DNA of 64,000 nucleotides. Source: UBA5536 sp964592595. GTDB taxonomy: Bacteria; Bacteroidota; Bacteroidia; Bacteroidales; F082. The position numbers were made by a program, and so were the translations under genes. Below are positions 37,501 to 46,352 of the stretch, piece by piece. Within the stretch, counting starts at the first letter, position 1. Every line of letters starts with the position of its first letter. Location of the stretch: contig CAZQFH010000009.1 of the NCBI GenBank assembly GCA_964592595.1, positions 30,020 through 94,019 of the forward strand, given 5' to 3'. Below the pieces are notes generated by a model, which did not search any database, was not told the DNA's origin, and saw only the letters and a list, made by a program, of their open reading frames with translations.

Positions 37501-37636
37501 ATATTCGCCCCGCTATGCGCCTGTATATGTTGTTGGGCCGGGAGGTGATTTGATGCCAGATCCAACAGCAATCGGATTTGATAATGGTAATGAATGGGAA
37601 ATCAGAACTTATATTCATATCAACATTGGCAACTAA
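34502..37636 (+). CDS. Clan GH-A-like glycosidase fused to a predicted outer-membrane barrel
   Basis: A 1044-residue exported protein with a signal peptide cleaved near residue 20 (VLFAQ). Residues 25-400 form a TIM-barrel glycosidase related to GH2/GH72-type clan GH-A enzymes. NGQPLMVNGMNWD opens the domain, LGNES gives the putative acid/base Glu168 after Asn167, and LLTEFGAD gives the putative nucleophile Glu269. From about residue 470 to the end the sequence changes to amphipathic, aromatic-rich strands (for example FNWYAQSAAMG, FGFIANIYAGDA, MGFVRTNDWG) ending in YIHINIGN, as in a porin-like outer-membrane barrel. It is the first gene of the locus. By inference it is a surface or periplasm-facing beta-glucan-active enzyme tied to its own pore. 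The exact GH family and barrel type are not certain. Confidence 0.72.
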   Translation: MRKINLLIGFLFLTGVLFAQVDHVKVKKDADGHWLLVNGQPLMVNGMNWDYFPVGTNYSYSLWNQPDDFIKKALDDEMSLLKNMGVNVIRVYTGIQPKWITYIYENFGIYTMLNHSFGRYGLTLDGAWVAHTEYDDPKTIELLLGEVSELSAAYKDTPGLLLYLLGNESNYGLFWDGAETEDIPVEDRESTKRAQHLYKLFNEGAVTIKNNDPNHPVALCNGDLLFVDIIAEECQDVDIFGVNAYRGISFTDLFERSRNIFDKPVLLTEFGADAFNVIANEEDQQSQAKYNVANWKEIYENAAGMGKAGNSIGGFTFQFSDGWWKYGQTDNLDVHDSHASWSNGGYQADYEAGTNNMNEEWFGICAKGPTDESGFYQLFPRASYYALKKVHEFNPYASNTGLSVLDQHFSTINLAATELQARGDKAAMESERSKKIRLSRFTTELSTYYTGGELITTPKDPVKGTEEYPDQLGFDHMESFYIGVEANPSSNFRANVEFNVLGNVAKNPIDEIFYENRGRPIILRSGDEDIKIESNNRIQVHRASYEWDHEWFTMKGFYRTGHYHWGYEGDFFGLYPEANYGPNLDIYNGIAPFGFEMEGKKELEGLKLAFGPQLWWGANPAFLLKYSRTYGKLNTSIIYHEDIDQLGLTETSFAIPQPKTRRVTVYLNREFGKFQIDMGGIWAGQPLIGREFQVVRGEEGAYSVYRDEIRSEDNFGGKLKLTYTGGRFNWYAQSAAMGLVAQGGADNTKTFTGWRLKDSGSGNQFNFLTGLTYLVGDLQIAPNFLWQKPIEGPIPSDVIAPGRPRNILEDPFVVRSNREQTAAELLFTYDPTPGTWMYNWDSDDAEDAELAISAGVVYRMLPTTQDAAIGILPDGRTTFAFPGAPPAQDLWEVHARVISKTSKSFGFIANIYAGDAQANGSDERLIKRMGMELTMIYKKTRLMGFVRTNDWGPYDYHRDFNLTFPLQLMADLSTSLGKPGWIDLPGTRIGIRGTYRTLDQYSPRYAPVYVVGPGGDLMPDPTAIGFDNGNEWEIRTYIHINIGN

Positions 37637-37650
37637 AAAAATCAAATAAA

Positions 37651-39510
37651 ATGAAAAAAATTAGTCATAATCATATTAAATATTTTGCGCTGGGTTTGGT
37701 TGCATTGCTGCTTGTAAGCTGCGAACGTGATCTGGAAGATCTTTCCCCGGCCAGGTATCCTTCTAATCCTGATATTTTTATTGATGGCTTTAGTGCAGGT
37801 CTAAACTATGCTGCTTTTGGCGGATCTGTGCCTACAGCTTTTGATGTGGATCAGGATGTAACGTATGATGGAACAGCAGCTTCCATGAAATTTGAAGTGC
37901 CAGATGCCGGTGATCCAAGAGGGGCTTATGCCGGAGGAGCTTATTTTACTGAAACTCCCAGAGATTTATCTGCTTATAACGCTCTTACCTTTTGGGCTAA
38001 AGCAAGCCAGTCAGCCAATATCGATGTACTTGGATTTGGAAATGACATGGGTGAATCCGGTTTTCAGGTTACAGTGTTGGGAATGCCTGTGAATACAAAC
38101 TGGAAAAAATACATCATTCCTGTTCCAGACCCATCGCGGCTCTCAGCAGAACAGGGCATGTTTTTTTATTCCGAAGGGCCTGAAAACGATAAAGGTTATA
38201 CATTTTGGATTGATGAATTGAAATTTGAAAATCTGGGAACTATTGCACATCCGACATTTAAAATTCTAAACGGAGAGACAAAAACAGAGACATCCTTTGT
38301 AGGTGTTACCAAAACAATTGACGGCATGAGGGCTTCATTCAACCTGCCAACAGGTGTAGATCAGGAGGTTATACTTTCTCCAGCTTATTTTAATTTTCAG
38401 TCGAGCGATGCAAGTATTGCAACTGTGAATGAAGAAGGAGTTGTAACCGTTACAGGAGGTCCAGGATCGGCAGAGATTTCAGCAACCGTTGGTGATGTTG
38501 AAGCCGATGGCGAACTCATTGTTCAATCTGTTGGTGAGTTTGAAGCAGCTCCAGTGCCGGATAAGGATCCAGCTGATGTAATTTCTTTGTTTAGCGATGC
38601 TTATGAAAATGTTCCTGTTGATTATTACAATGGTTACTGGGAACCTTATCAAACAACATTGTCTGCTGATTTTGAGGTAGATGGAGATCATATCCTGCAT
38701 TATACAAATTTCAACTTTGTGGGTGTACAGTTTAGTTCACCAACAATTGATGCTTCTGAAATGTCGCATTTGTATTTTGACCTCTATATTCCGAATACCT
38801 TGCCAGGTGATGCACAGTTTAAGATAGAATTAGTAAACGAAGGCACGGAAGGCTCGGCATCTTATAGCAGAACAATTAGTGTGAGCCAGTCGCAGCAATG
38901 GATTAGCATGGATATCTCATTTGATGATTTTACCGGATTAACTGACCGATCCAGGTTGTACCAGCTCATTTTTGTAAGTGAAAATCCTAATATGACTAGC
39001 TTTTATGCCGACAACATCTTCTTTTATAATAATGGAATAGCACCACCGCCTCCATCAGAGCCCAATACACCTGCACCAGTGCCAACAGTGGCTGCCGCAG
39101 ATGTGGTTTCAGTTTTCAGCGATTCATACAGTGCCATAGCCGGAACCGATCTTAATCCCAGCTGGGGACAGGCCACTGTGGTTACACAAATTCAAATTGA
39201 AGGAAACAATACGCTCAAATATTCCGGATTAAATTATCAGGGCATTCAGCTGGGCAGCAGCCAGAATGTATCGGCGATGACGCATTTGCACCTAGATTTC
39301 TGGAGCGCCAATTCCACTTCAGTAATGGTGTTTTTAATCAGTCCGGGGCCTGTTGAAACGTCTTATACGCTCACAGTGCCAACCACAGGGTGGTCATCAC
39401 TTGATATCCCATTATCCGAGTTTGCACCTGTAGATATGGGCGATGTGATTCAATTGAAATTTGAAGGTAACGGCGATATTTACCTTGATAATATTTATTT
39501 CCACAAATAA
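37651..39510 (+). CDS. Multi-domain glucan-binding-like lipoprotein
   Basis: A 619-residue lipoprotein (lipobox LVSC, Cys24). Order: a CBM-like beta-sandwich (about residues 45-195, SAYNALTFWAKAS and YTFWIDELKFE); a bacterial Ig-like Big_2 domain (about 205-290, SSDASIATVNEEGVVTVTGG); then two related beta-sandwich repeats of about 150 residues, each starting with an APVP linker plus VIS(L/V)FSD and ending in a DNIxF strand. The second repeat is nearly the same as a domain in the T9SS cargo at 52578. No catalytic motif is seen. It probably holds beta-glucan at the cell surface, in the place a SusD- or SusE-like protein would take. Fourteen bases separate it from the gene before. An alternative start at 37594 would overlap that gene. 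Confidence 0.72.
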   Translation: MKKISHNHIKYFALGLVALLLVSCERDLEDLSPARYPSNPDIFIDGFSAGLNYAAFGGSVPTAFDVDQDVTYDGTAASMKFEVPDAGDPRGAYAGGAYFTETPRDLSAYNALTFWAKASQSANIDVLGFGNDMGESGFQVTVLGMPVNTNWKKYIIPVPDPSRLSAEQGMFFYSEGPENDKGYTFWIDELKFENLGTIAHPTFKILNGETKTETSFVGVTKTIDGMRASFNLPTGVDQEVILSPAYFNFQSSDASIATVNEEGVVTVTGGPGSAEISATVGDVEADGELIVQSVGEFEAAPVPDKDPADVISLFSDAYENVPVDYYNGYWEPYQTTLSADFEVDGDHILHYTNFNFVGVQFSSPTIDASEMSHLYFDLYIPNTLPGDAQFKIELVNEGTEGSASYSRTISVSQSQQWISMDISFDDFTGLTDRSRLYQLIFVSENPNMTSFYADNIFFYNNGIAPPPPSEPNTPAPVPTVAAADVVSVFSDSYSAIAGTDLNPSWGQATVVTQIQIEGNNTLKYSGLNYQGIQLGSSQNVSAMTHLHLDFWSANSTSVMVFLISPGPVETSYTLTVPTTGWSSLDIPLSEFAPVDMGDVIQLKFEGNGDIYLDNIYFHK

Positions 39511-39516
39511 ACCTTA

Positions 39517-40353
39517 ATGAAAATGAAAGCTAAAAACACCTACAGATACCTCAGGTTTTTTGTTGTATTAATAATCTTTGTTCAGCTATCAGGCTGCAAG
39601 ACAGATGATTTTCAAAAACTTGACGAACGAAACTGGGAATTGGTATGGAGTGACGAATTCAATGATGCAGCGGGAAGATTTCCAGATGAAGCTAAATGGA
39701 CCTTCGACCTTGGAACAGGCGATAATGGCTGGGGTAATGCAGAATTGCAGAGTTATACCAAAAATTCTCAAAATGTGTCGATGGACGGCAAGGGTAATTT
39801 GGTGATCACTGCCTTGCGTAATGACAACAGTTTTACTTCGGCCAGAATAAAAACTCAGGGCAAATTTTCGCAGCAATATGGACGTTTCGAAGCCCGTTTG
39901 ATTACTCCTTACGGACCTGGAATGTGGCCTGCTTTCTGGATGTTGGGCGAAAGCATCGAAACAGTAGGCTGGCCTCAATGTGGCGAAATTGATATCATGG
40001 AGTTGCGCGGACAGGAACCCGAAATCATCAATGGCACCCTTCATGGCCCTGGCTATTCTGGCGGAAATCCAATCACGAAACATTATGGCCTAACCAATAA
40101 TAGATTCGACAATGATTACCACATTTTCGCCATCGAATGGGATGCAGATAAAATTGACTTTTTTGTTGACGATTTCGTCTATCAACGTGTAAAACGGGAG
40201 GATGTCCCCGGCGAATGGGTTTATGATGCACCTTTTTTCTTACTCTTTAATTTGGCTGTTGGCGGAAACTATGTTGGTTTTCCTACTCCCGAAACACCAT
40301 TCCCACAGCAGTTGATTATCGATTATGTTCGTGTTTACAGGGAAGCAAATTAG
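39517..40353 (+). CDS. GH16 endo-beta-1,3-glucanase (laminarinase) lipoprotein
   Basis: A 278-residue lipoprotein (lipobox LSGC). It is a single GH16 catalytic domain with the signature GEIDIMELRG: nucleophile Glu157, Asp159 and acid/base Glu162. The beta-bulge type of motif (E-I-D-I-M-E) and the preceding GMWPAFWMLG are typical of laminarinase-like GH16 enzymes that cleave internal beta-1,3-glucosidic bonds. It lies 6 bases after the binding lipoprotein and would make oligosaccharides from laminarin-type polymers. Confidence 0.93.
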   Translation: MKMKAKNTYRYLRFFVVLIIFVQLSGCKTDDFQKLDERNWELVWSDEFNDAAGRFPDEAKWTFDLGTGDNGWGNAELQSYTKNSQNVSMDGKGNLVITALRNDNSFTSARIKTQGKFSQQYGRFEARLITPYGPGMWPAFWMLGESIETVGWPQCGEIDIMELRGQEPEIINGTLHGPGYSGGNPITKHYGLTNNRFDNDYHIFAIEWDADKIDFFVDDFVYQRVKREDVPGEWVYDAPFFLLFNLAVGGNYVGFPTPETPFPQQLIIDYVRVYREAN

Positions 40354-40422
40354 TTTAACTGCTGACCAAATTTTCTTTAATCTTTAAACTTATTAATAGA
40401 CAAAGCAAATTCAGGATTTGAA

Positions 40423-43400
40423 ATGAAGCAAAACAATAATAAAATCTCAATGGATGTGATTGAACTTGGGGATGATAAATATTTTAAAATTCATAACCAC
40501 AATCTTTTACGACCGTTTTTTATGAGTATTGTAAGCGATGCCAACCACTGGATGTTTGTTGCAAGCAATGGTGGCATCAGCGCCGGACGCAGGAATCCTG
40601 AATATGCTTTGTTTCCTTATTACACTGACGACAAAATCATTGAATCGGCTGACTTAACCGGAAGCAAAAGTATCTTCAGAATAAAAACTAACGAGAGGCA
40701 GTTAATCTGGGAACCATTTTCGAATCGTTATACCAATCAGTTCGACATCACGCGTAACCTTTATAAAAGTGTCTATGGCAATAAAGTAATTTTCGAAGAG
40801 GTAAACCATAGTCTTAAACTCACTTTTCAATACCAATGGAGCAACGCTAAAAAGTTTGGATTCATCCGCAATGCGAGCCTGATCAATGATGGGGAAAAAG
40901 CTTTGCACATTGAAATGCTCGATGGTATCCAAAACATCATGCCATATGGTGTTCCAAGCGATTTGCAGCGGTCAACAAGCAACCTTGTGGATGCTTACAA
41001 ACGCAATGAAATTGATCAACAAGCTGGTATTGGCATTTTTGCGCTTAGTGCGATTATTGTTGACAGAGCCGAACCTAGCGAAGCACTCAAAGCGAATATT
41101 GCCTGGTCTTTAGGTATTAAGAAACCCCGGTATTTACTCTCATCGCTGCAACTTGATGCGTTTAGAAATTTGCAGACTATTAATCCCGAAACGGATATCA
41201 AAGGCGAAAAAGGTGCATATTTTGTTTTTAGTGAAATCAATCTGGAACCAAAACAAACTAATAGCTGGAAAATAATTGCTAACGTTAATCAAACGCAGTC
41301 TGATGTTATTCGCTTGCGTAACGAAATTTTGAATAACGATCAGTTTGAAAAAGAGCTGGTTGAAGATGTGGCAGATGGCACAGAGCAATTGATAAAACTG
41401 GTTGCTGCTGCTGATGGTTTACAGCGTTCTGCAGACCAGCTGAATGATACCAGATATTTTTCGAATGTATTATTCAATATCATGCGTGGGGGCATTTTTG
41501 ATAAAAATTACCAGATTGAGAAACAAGATTTTAAGGCTTACCTGGAAAAAGCCAACCGCAAATTAGCCCTTAGCTCCGAAGCTATCATAAACCAATTGCC
41601 CGATAGTTTTGAGCTTGGCAAGCTCAATGAAGTTCTGATAAATAGAAACGACGTTGACCTTGAACGACTTGCAAAAGAATACATGCCTTTGATGTTCAGT
41701 CGGCGTCATGGTGATCCGAGCAGGCCATGGAATTACTTTTCCATCAACACCCAAAGTGAAATCGATGGGAGTAAAATCTTGGATTACGAAGGAAACTGGC
41801 GCGATCTTTTCCAAAACTGGGAAGCGCTGGCACACGCCTACCCGGGATTTATCACCGGGATGATTTTTAAATTCGTTAATGCTTCTACTTTTGATGGTTA
41901 CAATCCTTATCGCGTTACCAAAGATGGTTTTGACTGGGAAACGATAGAGCCGGATAATCCATGGTCTTACATTGGTTACTGGGGAGATCACCAGATTATC
42001 TACCTGCAAAAGTTTCTCGAAATCGCCGAAAGCTATATCCCGGGCAGTTTGAATGAATTATTCGAAAAGGAATGCTTTGTTTATGCTGCTGTTCCTTACA
42101 TCATCAAGCCTTATAATGAGATACTTAAAAATCCAAAGGACACCATTACCTTTAGTGAAGAGTGGGATCAGCAGATTCGCAAAAAGCGACAAAACACAGG
42201 AGCCGATGGCACATTGCTTACAATTGGTGATGAGGAAATTTATCATGTAAATTTCATCGAAAAAGTCTTGGTAAGCGTCTTGGCAAAGCTGTCCAATTTT
42301 GTTCCTGAAGGCGGTATTTGGATGAACACCCAACGTCCTGAATGGAATGATGCAAACAATGCCTTGGTGGGCAACGGCGTGTCGATGGTCACACTTTATT
42401 ACCTGTTTCGTTTCTTGAGATTCTTTGATCAATTGCTCGAAAAGTCAGATGCAGCGCATTTTAAAGTATCCGCCGAGCTTGCAGAATTTTACCACAGCCT
42501 GCGCGATAATATGATCGACAATAAGCACTTGCTCGAAGGGAAAATTAATGATGCAGATCGAAAAAGAATGATTGACAGTTTTGGAGAAACCGCATCAGCG
42601 TATAGACACCAAATCTATGAGAACGGCTTTTGGGGCAAAAAGCGCACCATCTCGCGTCAGGGTCTCATGCGTTTCACTACCATCAGTTTGGCTTTTATTG
42701 CGCATTCCATCAGGGCAAACAAAAGACCTGACAATCTTTATCACGCTTATAACCTGCTTACTATCAACGAAAATTCGGCAGAGATTCATCACCTCAGCGA
42801 AATGCTCGAGGGTCAGGTTGCAGTATTAAGTAGTGGATACCTCAATAGCAGTGAAGCATTGGAGGTGTTGGATGCACTAAAGGCAAGTTCCTTATTCCGA
42901 CCCGATCAGTATACATATATCCTGTATCCCAACAAGCAGCTTCCAGGTTTCTTGCAGAAGAATAATATTCCTGAGCAAGCTGTTGCTTCATCAGAACTGC
43001 TGAAAAAATTAGTCGCAGATGGCAATCGATCGCTTATTGAAATGGATGTTGCCGGGGGATTTCATTTTAATGGTAACTTTAGAAATGTTAGTGATTTGAA
43101 TCAGGCTATCAGCCGATTGCCAGGAAAATATGCAGCACTTGTTGAGCAGGATAGGAAACTATTGTCTGATATATTTGAACAAGTGTTTAACCATAAAGCG
43201 TTTACAGGGCGTTCGGGAACTTTTTACGCTTACGAGGGATTGGGGTCTATTTATTGGCACATGGTTTCGAAGTTACAGCTGGCTGTTCAGGAATGCTGCC
43301 TTAAAGCTGTTAATGAGCAGTCAGACGAAGTTGTGGCAGGTAATTTACTTGCGCATTACTATGAGATTGATGCCGGAATTGGTGTACACAAATCTCCTGA

Positions 43401-43854
43401 GCTTTACGGGGCTTTCCCTACCGATCCTTATTCGCATACTCCATTCCATCGGGGAGCTCAGCAACCGGGCATGACTGGTCAGGTGAAAGAGGATATCCTT
43501 GTTCATCATGGCGAGATGGGGCTTTTTGCGCGTGAAGGCCAGCTTTACTTCAACCCACGATTGCTACGTAAGCAGGCTTTCCTTAGCGAAACAACTGTTT
43601 TTAGCTATCACAACGTCATGGGTATCATAAAACAAATCACCTTAAATGCAGGCCAACTGGCATTTACGTATTGCCAAACGCCTGTGGTTTACACTTTGTC
43701 GGACAATAGTAATATAAAAGTGTTCTTTACGGATGGCAGCCACAAAAGTTTTGATCACCTGCAAACGGATGCTGATGTAAGTGAAGCAGTTTTTGGTCGG
43801 AAAGGAACAGTTGATCGTATCGAAGTAAATATCGACTCCAAAATGCTAAAGTGA
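40423..43854 (+). CDS. Beta-1,3-glucan phosphorylase, GH149-like (clan with GH94)
   Basis: A 1143-residue protein without signal peptide, hence cytoplasmic. The N-terminal part (HWMFVASNGG, NPEYALFPYYTDDKI, IMPYGVPSDLQ) and the length fit GH149 better than the shorter GH94 or GH161. A helical-barrel core contains PWSYIGYWGDHQ and RPEWNDANNAL. Asp643 in the WND triplet is the likely general acid, by analogy with DWND in GH94 phosphorylases. Expected reaction: phosphate attacks the non-reducing end of beta-1,3-oligoglucans, releasing alpha-glucose 1-phosphate and saving ATP. The setting among GH16, GH17, GH30 and GPH genes supports beta-1,3-glucan. The family number is my judgement by eye. Confidence 0.7.
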   Translation: MKQNNNKISMDVIELGDDKYFKIHNHNLLRPFFMSIVSDANHWMFVASNGGISAGRRNPEYALFPYYTDDKIIESADLTGSKSIFRIKTNERQLIWEPFSNRYTNQFDITRNLYKSVYGNKVIFEEVNHSLKLTFQYQWSNAKKFGFIRNASLINDGEKALHIEMLDGIQNIMPYGVPSDLQRSTSNLVDAYKRNEIDQQAGIGIFALSAIIVDRAEPSEALKANIAWSLGIKKPRYLLSSLQLDAFRNLQTINPETDIKGEKGAYFVFSEINLEPKQTNSWKIIANVNQTQSDVIRLRNEILNNDQFEKELVEDVADGTEQLIKLVAAADGLQRSADQLNDTRYFSNVLFNIMRGGIFDKNYQIEKQDFKAYLEKANRKLALSSEAIINQLPDSFELGKLNEVLINRNDVDLERLAKEYMPLMFSRRHGDPSRPWNYFSINTQSEIDGSKILDYEGNWRDLFQNWEALAHAYPGFITGMIFKFVNASTFDGYNPYRVTKDGFDWETIEPDNPWSYIGYWGDHQIIYLQKFLEIAESYIPGSLNELFEKECFVYAAVPYIIKPYNEILKNPKDTITFSEEWDQQIRKKRQNTGADGTLLTIGDEEIYHVNFIEKVLVSVLAKLSNFVPEGGIWMNTQRPEWNDANNALVGNGVSMVTLYYLFRFLRFFDQLLEKSDAAHFKVSAELAEFYHSLRDNMIDNKHLLEGKINDADRKRMIDSFGETASAYRHQIYENGFWGKKRTISRQGLMRFTTISLAFIAHSIRANKRPDNLYHAYNLLTINENSAEIHHLSEMLEGQVAVLSSGYLNSSEALEVLDALKASSLFRPDQYTYILYPNKQLPGFLQKNNIPEQAVASSELLKKLVADGNRSLIEMDVAGGFHFNGNFRNVSDLNQAISRLPGKYAALVEQDRKLLSDIFEQVFNHKAFTGRSGTFYAYEGLGSIYWHMVSKLQLAVQECCLKAVNEQSDEVVAGNLLAHYYEIDAGIGVHKSPELYGAFPTDPYSHTPFHRGAQQPGMTGQVKEDILVHHGEMGLFAREGQLYFNPRLLRKQAFLSETTVFSYHNVMGIIKQITLNAGQLAFTYCQTPVVYTLSDNSNIKVFFTDGSHKSFDHLQTDADVSEAVFGRKGTVDRIEVNIDSKMLK

Positions 43855-43876
43855 ATTTTAAAAGATTTGATAACAC

Positions 43877-44980
43877 ATGAAAACGGATTTCAAGTATAAT
43901 TTCATTTGGCTATTGATGGTTTTCACTTTATTGGCTTTATCTGCATGCAATCAAGCGCAGAATAAGGAGCAAAAATCAGAAGACAAAAAAGAAAACGTCT
44001 TACAAACAACTGATCAGCTGCTTGAAGGATATGCAGCAGCTGTTTGTTATTCCGGTTTCAGAACAGGCCAGCATCCCGATAGAGGAGCAGGAGCAGTAAA
44101 CCCTTCGTATGAAGAAATTTACGAAGACCTGCAGCTGCTCGCTGCTAAAACACCTTTTCGATTGATCCGGCTCTACGATTGTGAAGCAAACAGCCAAATG
44201 GTACTCGAAGTGATTCGGCAATACGACCTGGATTTTAAGGTGATGCTGGGCATTTGGCTCAGGGCCGAACTGAGTGCCCACGAAACCTGCGAATGGCTAA
44301 CTGAACCTATTCCGCAACAGGTGCTGGATGCCAACAAAGTGATAAATGCCGCTGAAATAGCTAAGGGTATCGAGCTGGCTAATTCTTTTAAAGATATTAT
44401 TGTGGCAGTAAATGTTGGCAATGAAGCCCTTGTGGAATGGAATGACCATAAGGTTGATACAGATTCAATAATTACTTACGTGAAAAGGGTGCAGCAAAGC
44501 ATCACGCAGCCTGTTACAGTTGCTGATAATTATAAATGGTGGGCCAATCATGGCAGGGAACTGGCAGCAGCAGTTGATTTTGTTGCTATTCATGTATATC
44601 CCATCTGGGAAAATAATGACATTGACGAAGCAATGGCCTACACCATCGAAAATGTTCAGGAAGTGATGCAGGCACTGCCCGAAGCACAAATTGTAATTTC
44701 CGAAGCAGGATGGGCAAGCACAGCTTCAGAGTTTGGCAGTAGGGCAAGCAATTCAAAACAAGCAGCTTATATAGAAGCGCTTTTGCAATGGGCAAATCAA
44801 AATAATATTACCACATTCATTTTTGAAGCTTTTGACGAAGACTGGAAAGGAAATCCCAATGACCCCTTGGGCGCCGAAAAACATTGGGGAGTTTTTAAAG
44901 TGGACAGATCGCCCAAACAAGTTTTAAGCTTACTGGAAAGCATGAAGGAAAATCCGAACAATCCAACTACAAATGAATAA
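43877..44980 (+). CDS. GH17 glucan-active lipoprotein (first)
   Basis: A 367-residue lipoprotein (lipobox LSAC followed by NQAQ). The TIM barrel carries VNVGNEALVEW with acid/base Glu183 and ISEAGWAS with nucleophile Glu276, the GH17 signature pair. GH17 enzymes cleave or rearrange beta-1,3-glucans. It closely resembles the cytoplasmic GH17 at 51577 (YSGFR-GQ start, FEAFDE-WKG and EKHWG-DRSPK endings), so the two are paralogues placed in different compartments. The last eight bases overlap the GPH transporter start (ATGAATAA), indicating translational coupling. Confidence 0.87.
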   Translation: MKTDFKYNFIWLLMVFTLLALSACNQAQNKEQKSEDKKENVLQTTDQLLEGYAAAVCYSGFRTGQHPDRGAGAVNPSYEEIYEDLQLLAAKTPFRLIRLYDCEANSQMVLEVIRQYDLDFKVMLGIWLRAELSAHETCEWLTEPIPQQVLDANKVINAAEIAKGIELANSFKDIIVAVNVGNEALVEWNDHKVDTDSIITYVKRVQQSITQPVTVADNYKWWANHGRELAAAVDFVAIHVYPIWENNDIDEAMAYTIENVQEVMQALPEAQIVISEAGWASTASEFGSRASNSKQAAYIEALLQWANQNNITTFIFEAFDEDWKGNPNDPLGAEKHWGVFKVDRSPKQVLSLLESMKENPNNPTTNE

Positions 44981-46346
44981 ATCAACCGGTAAGCTATCCG
45001 TCAAAGAAAAAATTGGGTATGGCTTGGGCGATACCGCTTCTCACTTTGTGTGGGATATGGTGGGTTTCTGGATTTTGATTTTTTACACCGACACTTTTGG
45101 AATTTCTGCGGCTGCAGCTGGAACCATCATGCTTATTGCACGTGTTTGGGATATGGTAAGCGATCCTTTGATGGGTGTGATTGCCGACCGCACCAATACA
45201 CGTTGGGGAAAATTCCGGCCTTACTTGCTTTGGATGGCGCTTCCTTACAGCGTTTTGGCTGTGCTTACCTTTACCACTCCCAACTTTAGCGAGACCGGCA
45301 AAGTAATCTATGCCGGAGTAACCTATTTCCTTTTAATGACTGTTTTTACGGCTATCAACCTGCCTTACTCTTCATTGGGCGCAGTGATGACAGCAAATTC
45401 TTATGAACGGGCCGGACTCAATTCTTACCGTTTTATTTTTGCCTTTGCTGGGCAGTTCATCGTAACCGGAACTGCCCTTTACCTGGCAGGATTCTTTGGA
45501 GGCGACGATACCGCCAAAGGTTATCAATACACCGTAACGCTCTTTGCAATAATCAGTTTGATCTTGTTTTTGATAACATTTAAATCAACACGTGAACGCG
45601 TTAAGCCTCCATCTGCTCAGCAACAAGATCTAAGAGCCGACATTAAAAACCTTTTCAATAATAAGCCCTGGGTGATCCTGTTTTTTGTTGGAATTATTTC
45701 CTTTGTCATGTTTGCGCTTCAAAACCTTTCTATTGCTTATTATTTTAAATATTACACAGGTAACGAGCAAAATGTTCAACTTTTTAATGTTATCGGAACG
45801 GTAGCGTTAATTGCTGGCATACCGCTTTCTAAGCCTCTTGCAAAAAAATTTGGTAAGCGAAATGTTTATATGGGCAGTTCGTTGCTTTCGGGCTTGTTTT
45901 TTATGTTAATCTACCTGCCCGGAAAAGATGATGTGTACCTGCTGCATACCTTAAATATCCTTGCGAAGTTTACTTACGCACCCGCCGTGCCTTTGCTTTG
46001 GACCATGCTTGCTGATACCGCTGATTTCAGCGAATGGAAATTTGGTCGCAGAGCTACAGGTTTGGTTTTTTCGGCCGCCACCTTTGCACAAAAGGCTGGC
46101 TGGGGAATTGGAGGGGCGCTGGCTGGCTGGTTATTGGCGCTTTTTCAGTTTGTGCCTAACGAGTTGCAATCAGATGTCTCACTTAATGGCATCAAGCTGA
46201 TGATATCAGTCATTCCGGGTATCTTGTATATGTCGTGCGCTATTTTACTGTTCTATTATGCCATAGATCAAAAAACCTGTCTGCAAATGGAAAGCGATCT
46301 TGAAAACAGAAGGCATAGCGATTCTTTAACGGCTACAGAAAACTAA
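44973..46346 (+). CDS. GPH-family sugar:cation symporter (first)
   Basis: A 457-residue inner-membrane transporter of the glycoside-pentoside-hexuronide:cation symporter family within the MFS. Twelve hydrophobic segments are visible. Diagnostic are GYGLGDTASHFVWDM at the N-terminus, the Asp-rich DPLMGVIADRT loop, and RWGKFRPYLL. It should import glucose or short beta-glucan oligosaccharides made in the periplasm. It is coupled to the GH17 lipoprotein gene upstream and followed after 6 bases by another GH17 gene. Confidence 0.9.
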   Translation: MNKSTGKLSVKEKIGYGLGDTASHFVWDMVGFWILIFYTDTFGISAAAAGTIMLIARVWDMVSDPLMGVIADRTNTRWGKFRPYLLWMALPYSVLAVLTFTTPNFSETGKVIYAGVTYFLLMTVFTAINLPYSSLGAVMTANSYERAGLNSYRFIFAFAGQFIVTGTALYLAGFFGGDDTAKGYQYTVTLFAIISLILFLITFKSTRERVKPPSAQQQDLRADIKNLFNNKPWVILFFVGIISFVMFALQNLSIAYYFKYYTGNEQNVQLFNVIGTVALIAGIPLSKPLAKKFGKRNVYMGSSLLSGLFFMLIYLPGKDDVYLLHTLNILAKFTYAPAVPLLWTMLADTADFSEWKFGRRATGLVFSAATFAQKAGWGIGGALAGWLLALFQFVPNELQSDVSLNGIKLMISVIPGILYMSCAILLFYYAIDQKTCLQMESDLENRRHSDSLTATEN

Positions 46347-46352
46347 GATAGC

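Noticed and set aside
37196..37645. A 149-codon minus-strand frame opposite the end of the barrel fusion gene
   Set aside because: It is antisense to a clearly coding region, and its composition fits a mirror of beta-strand codons.
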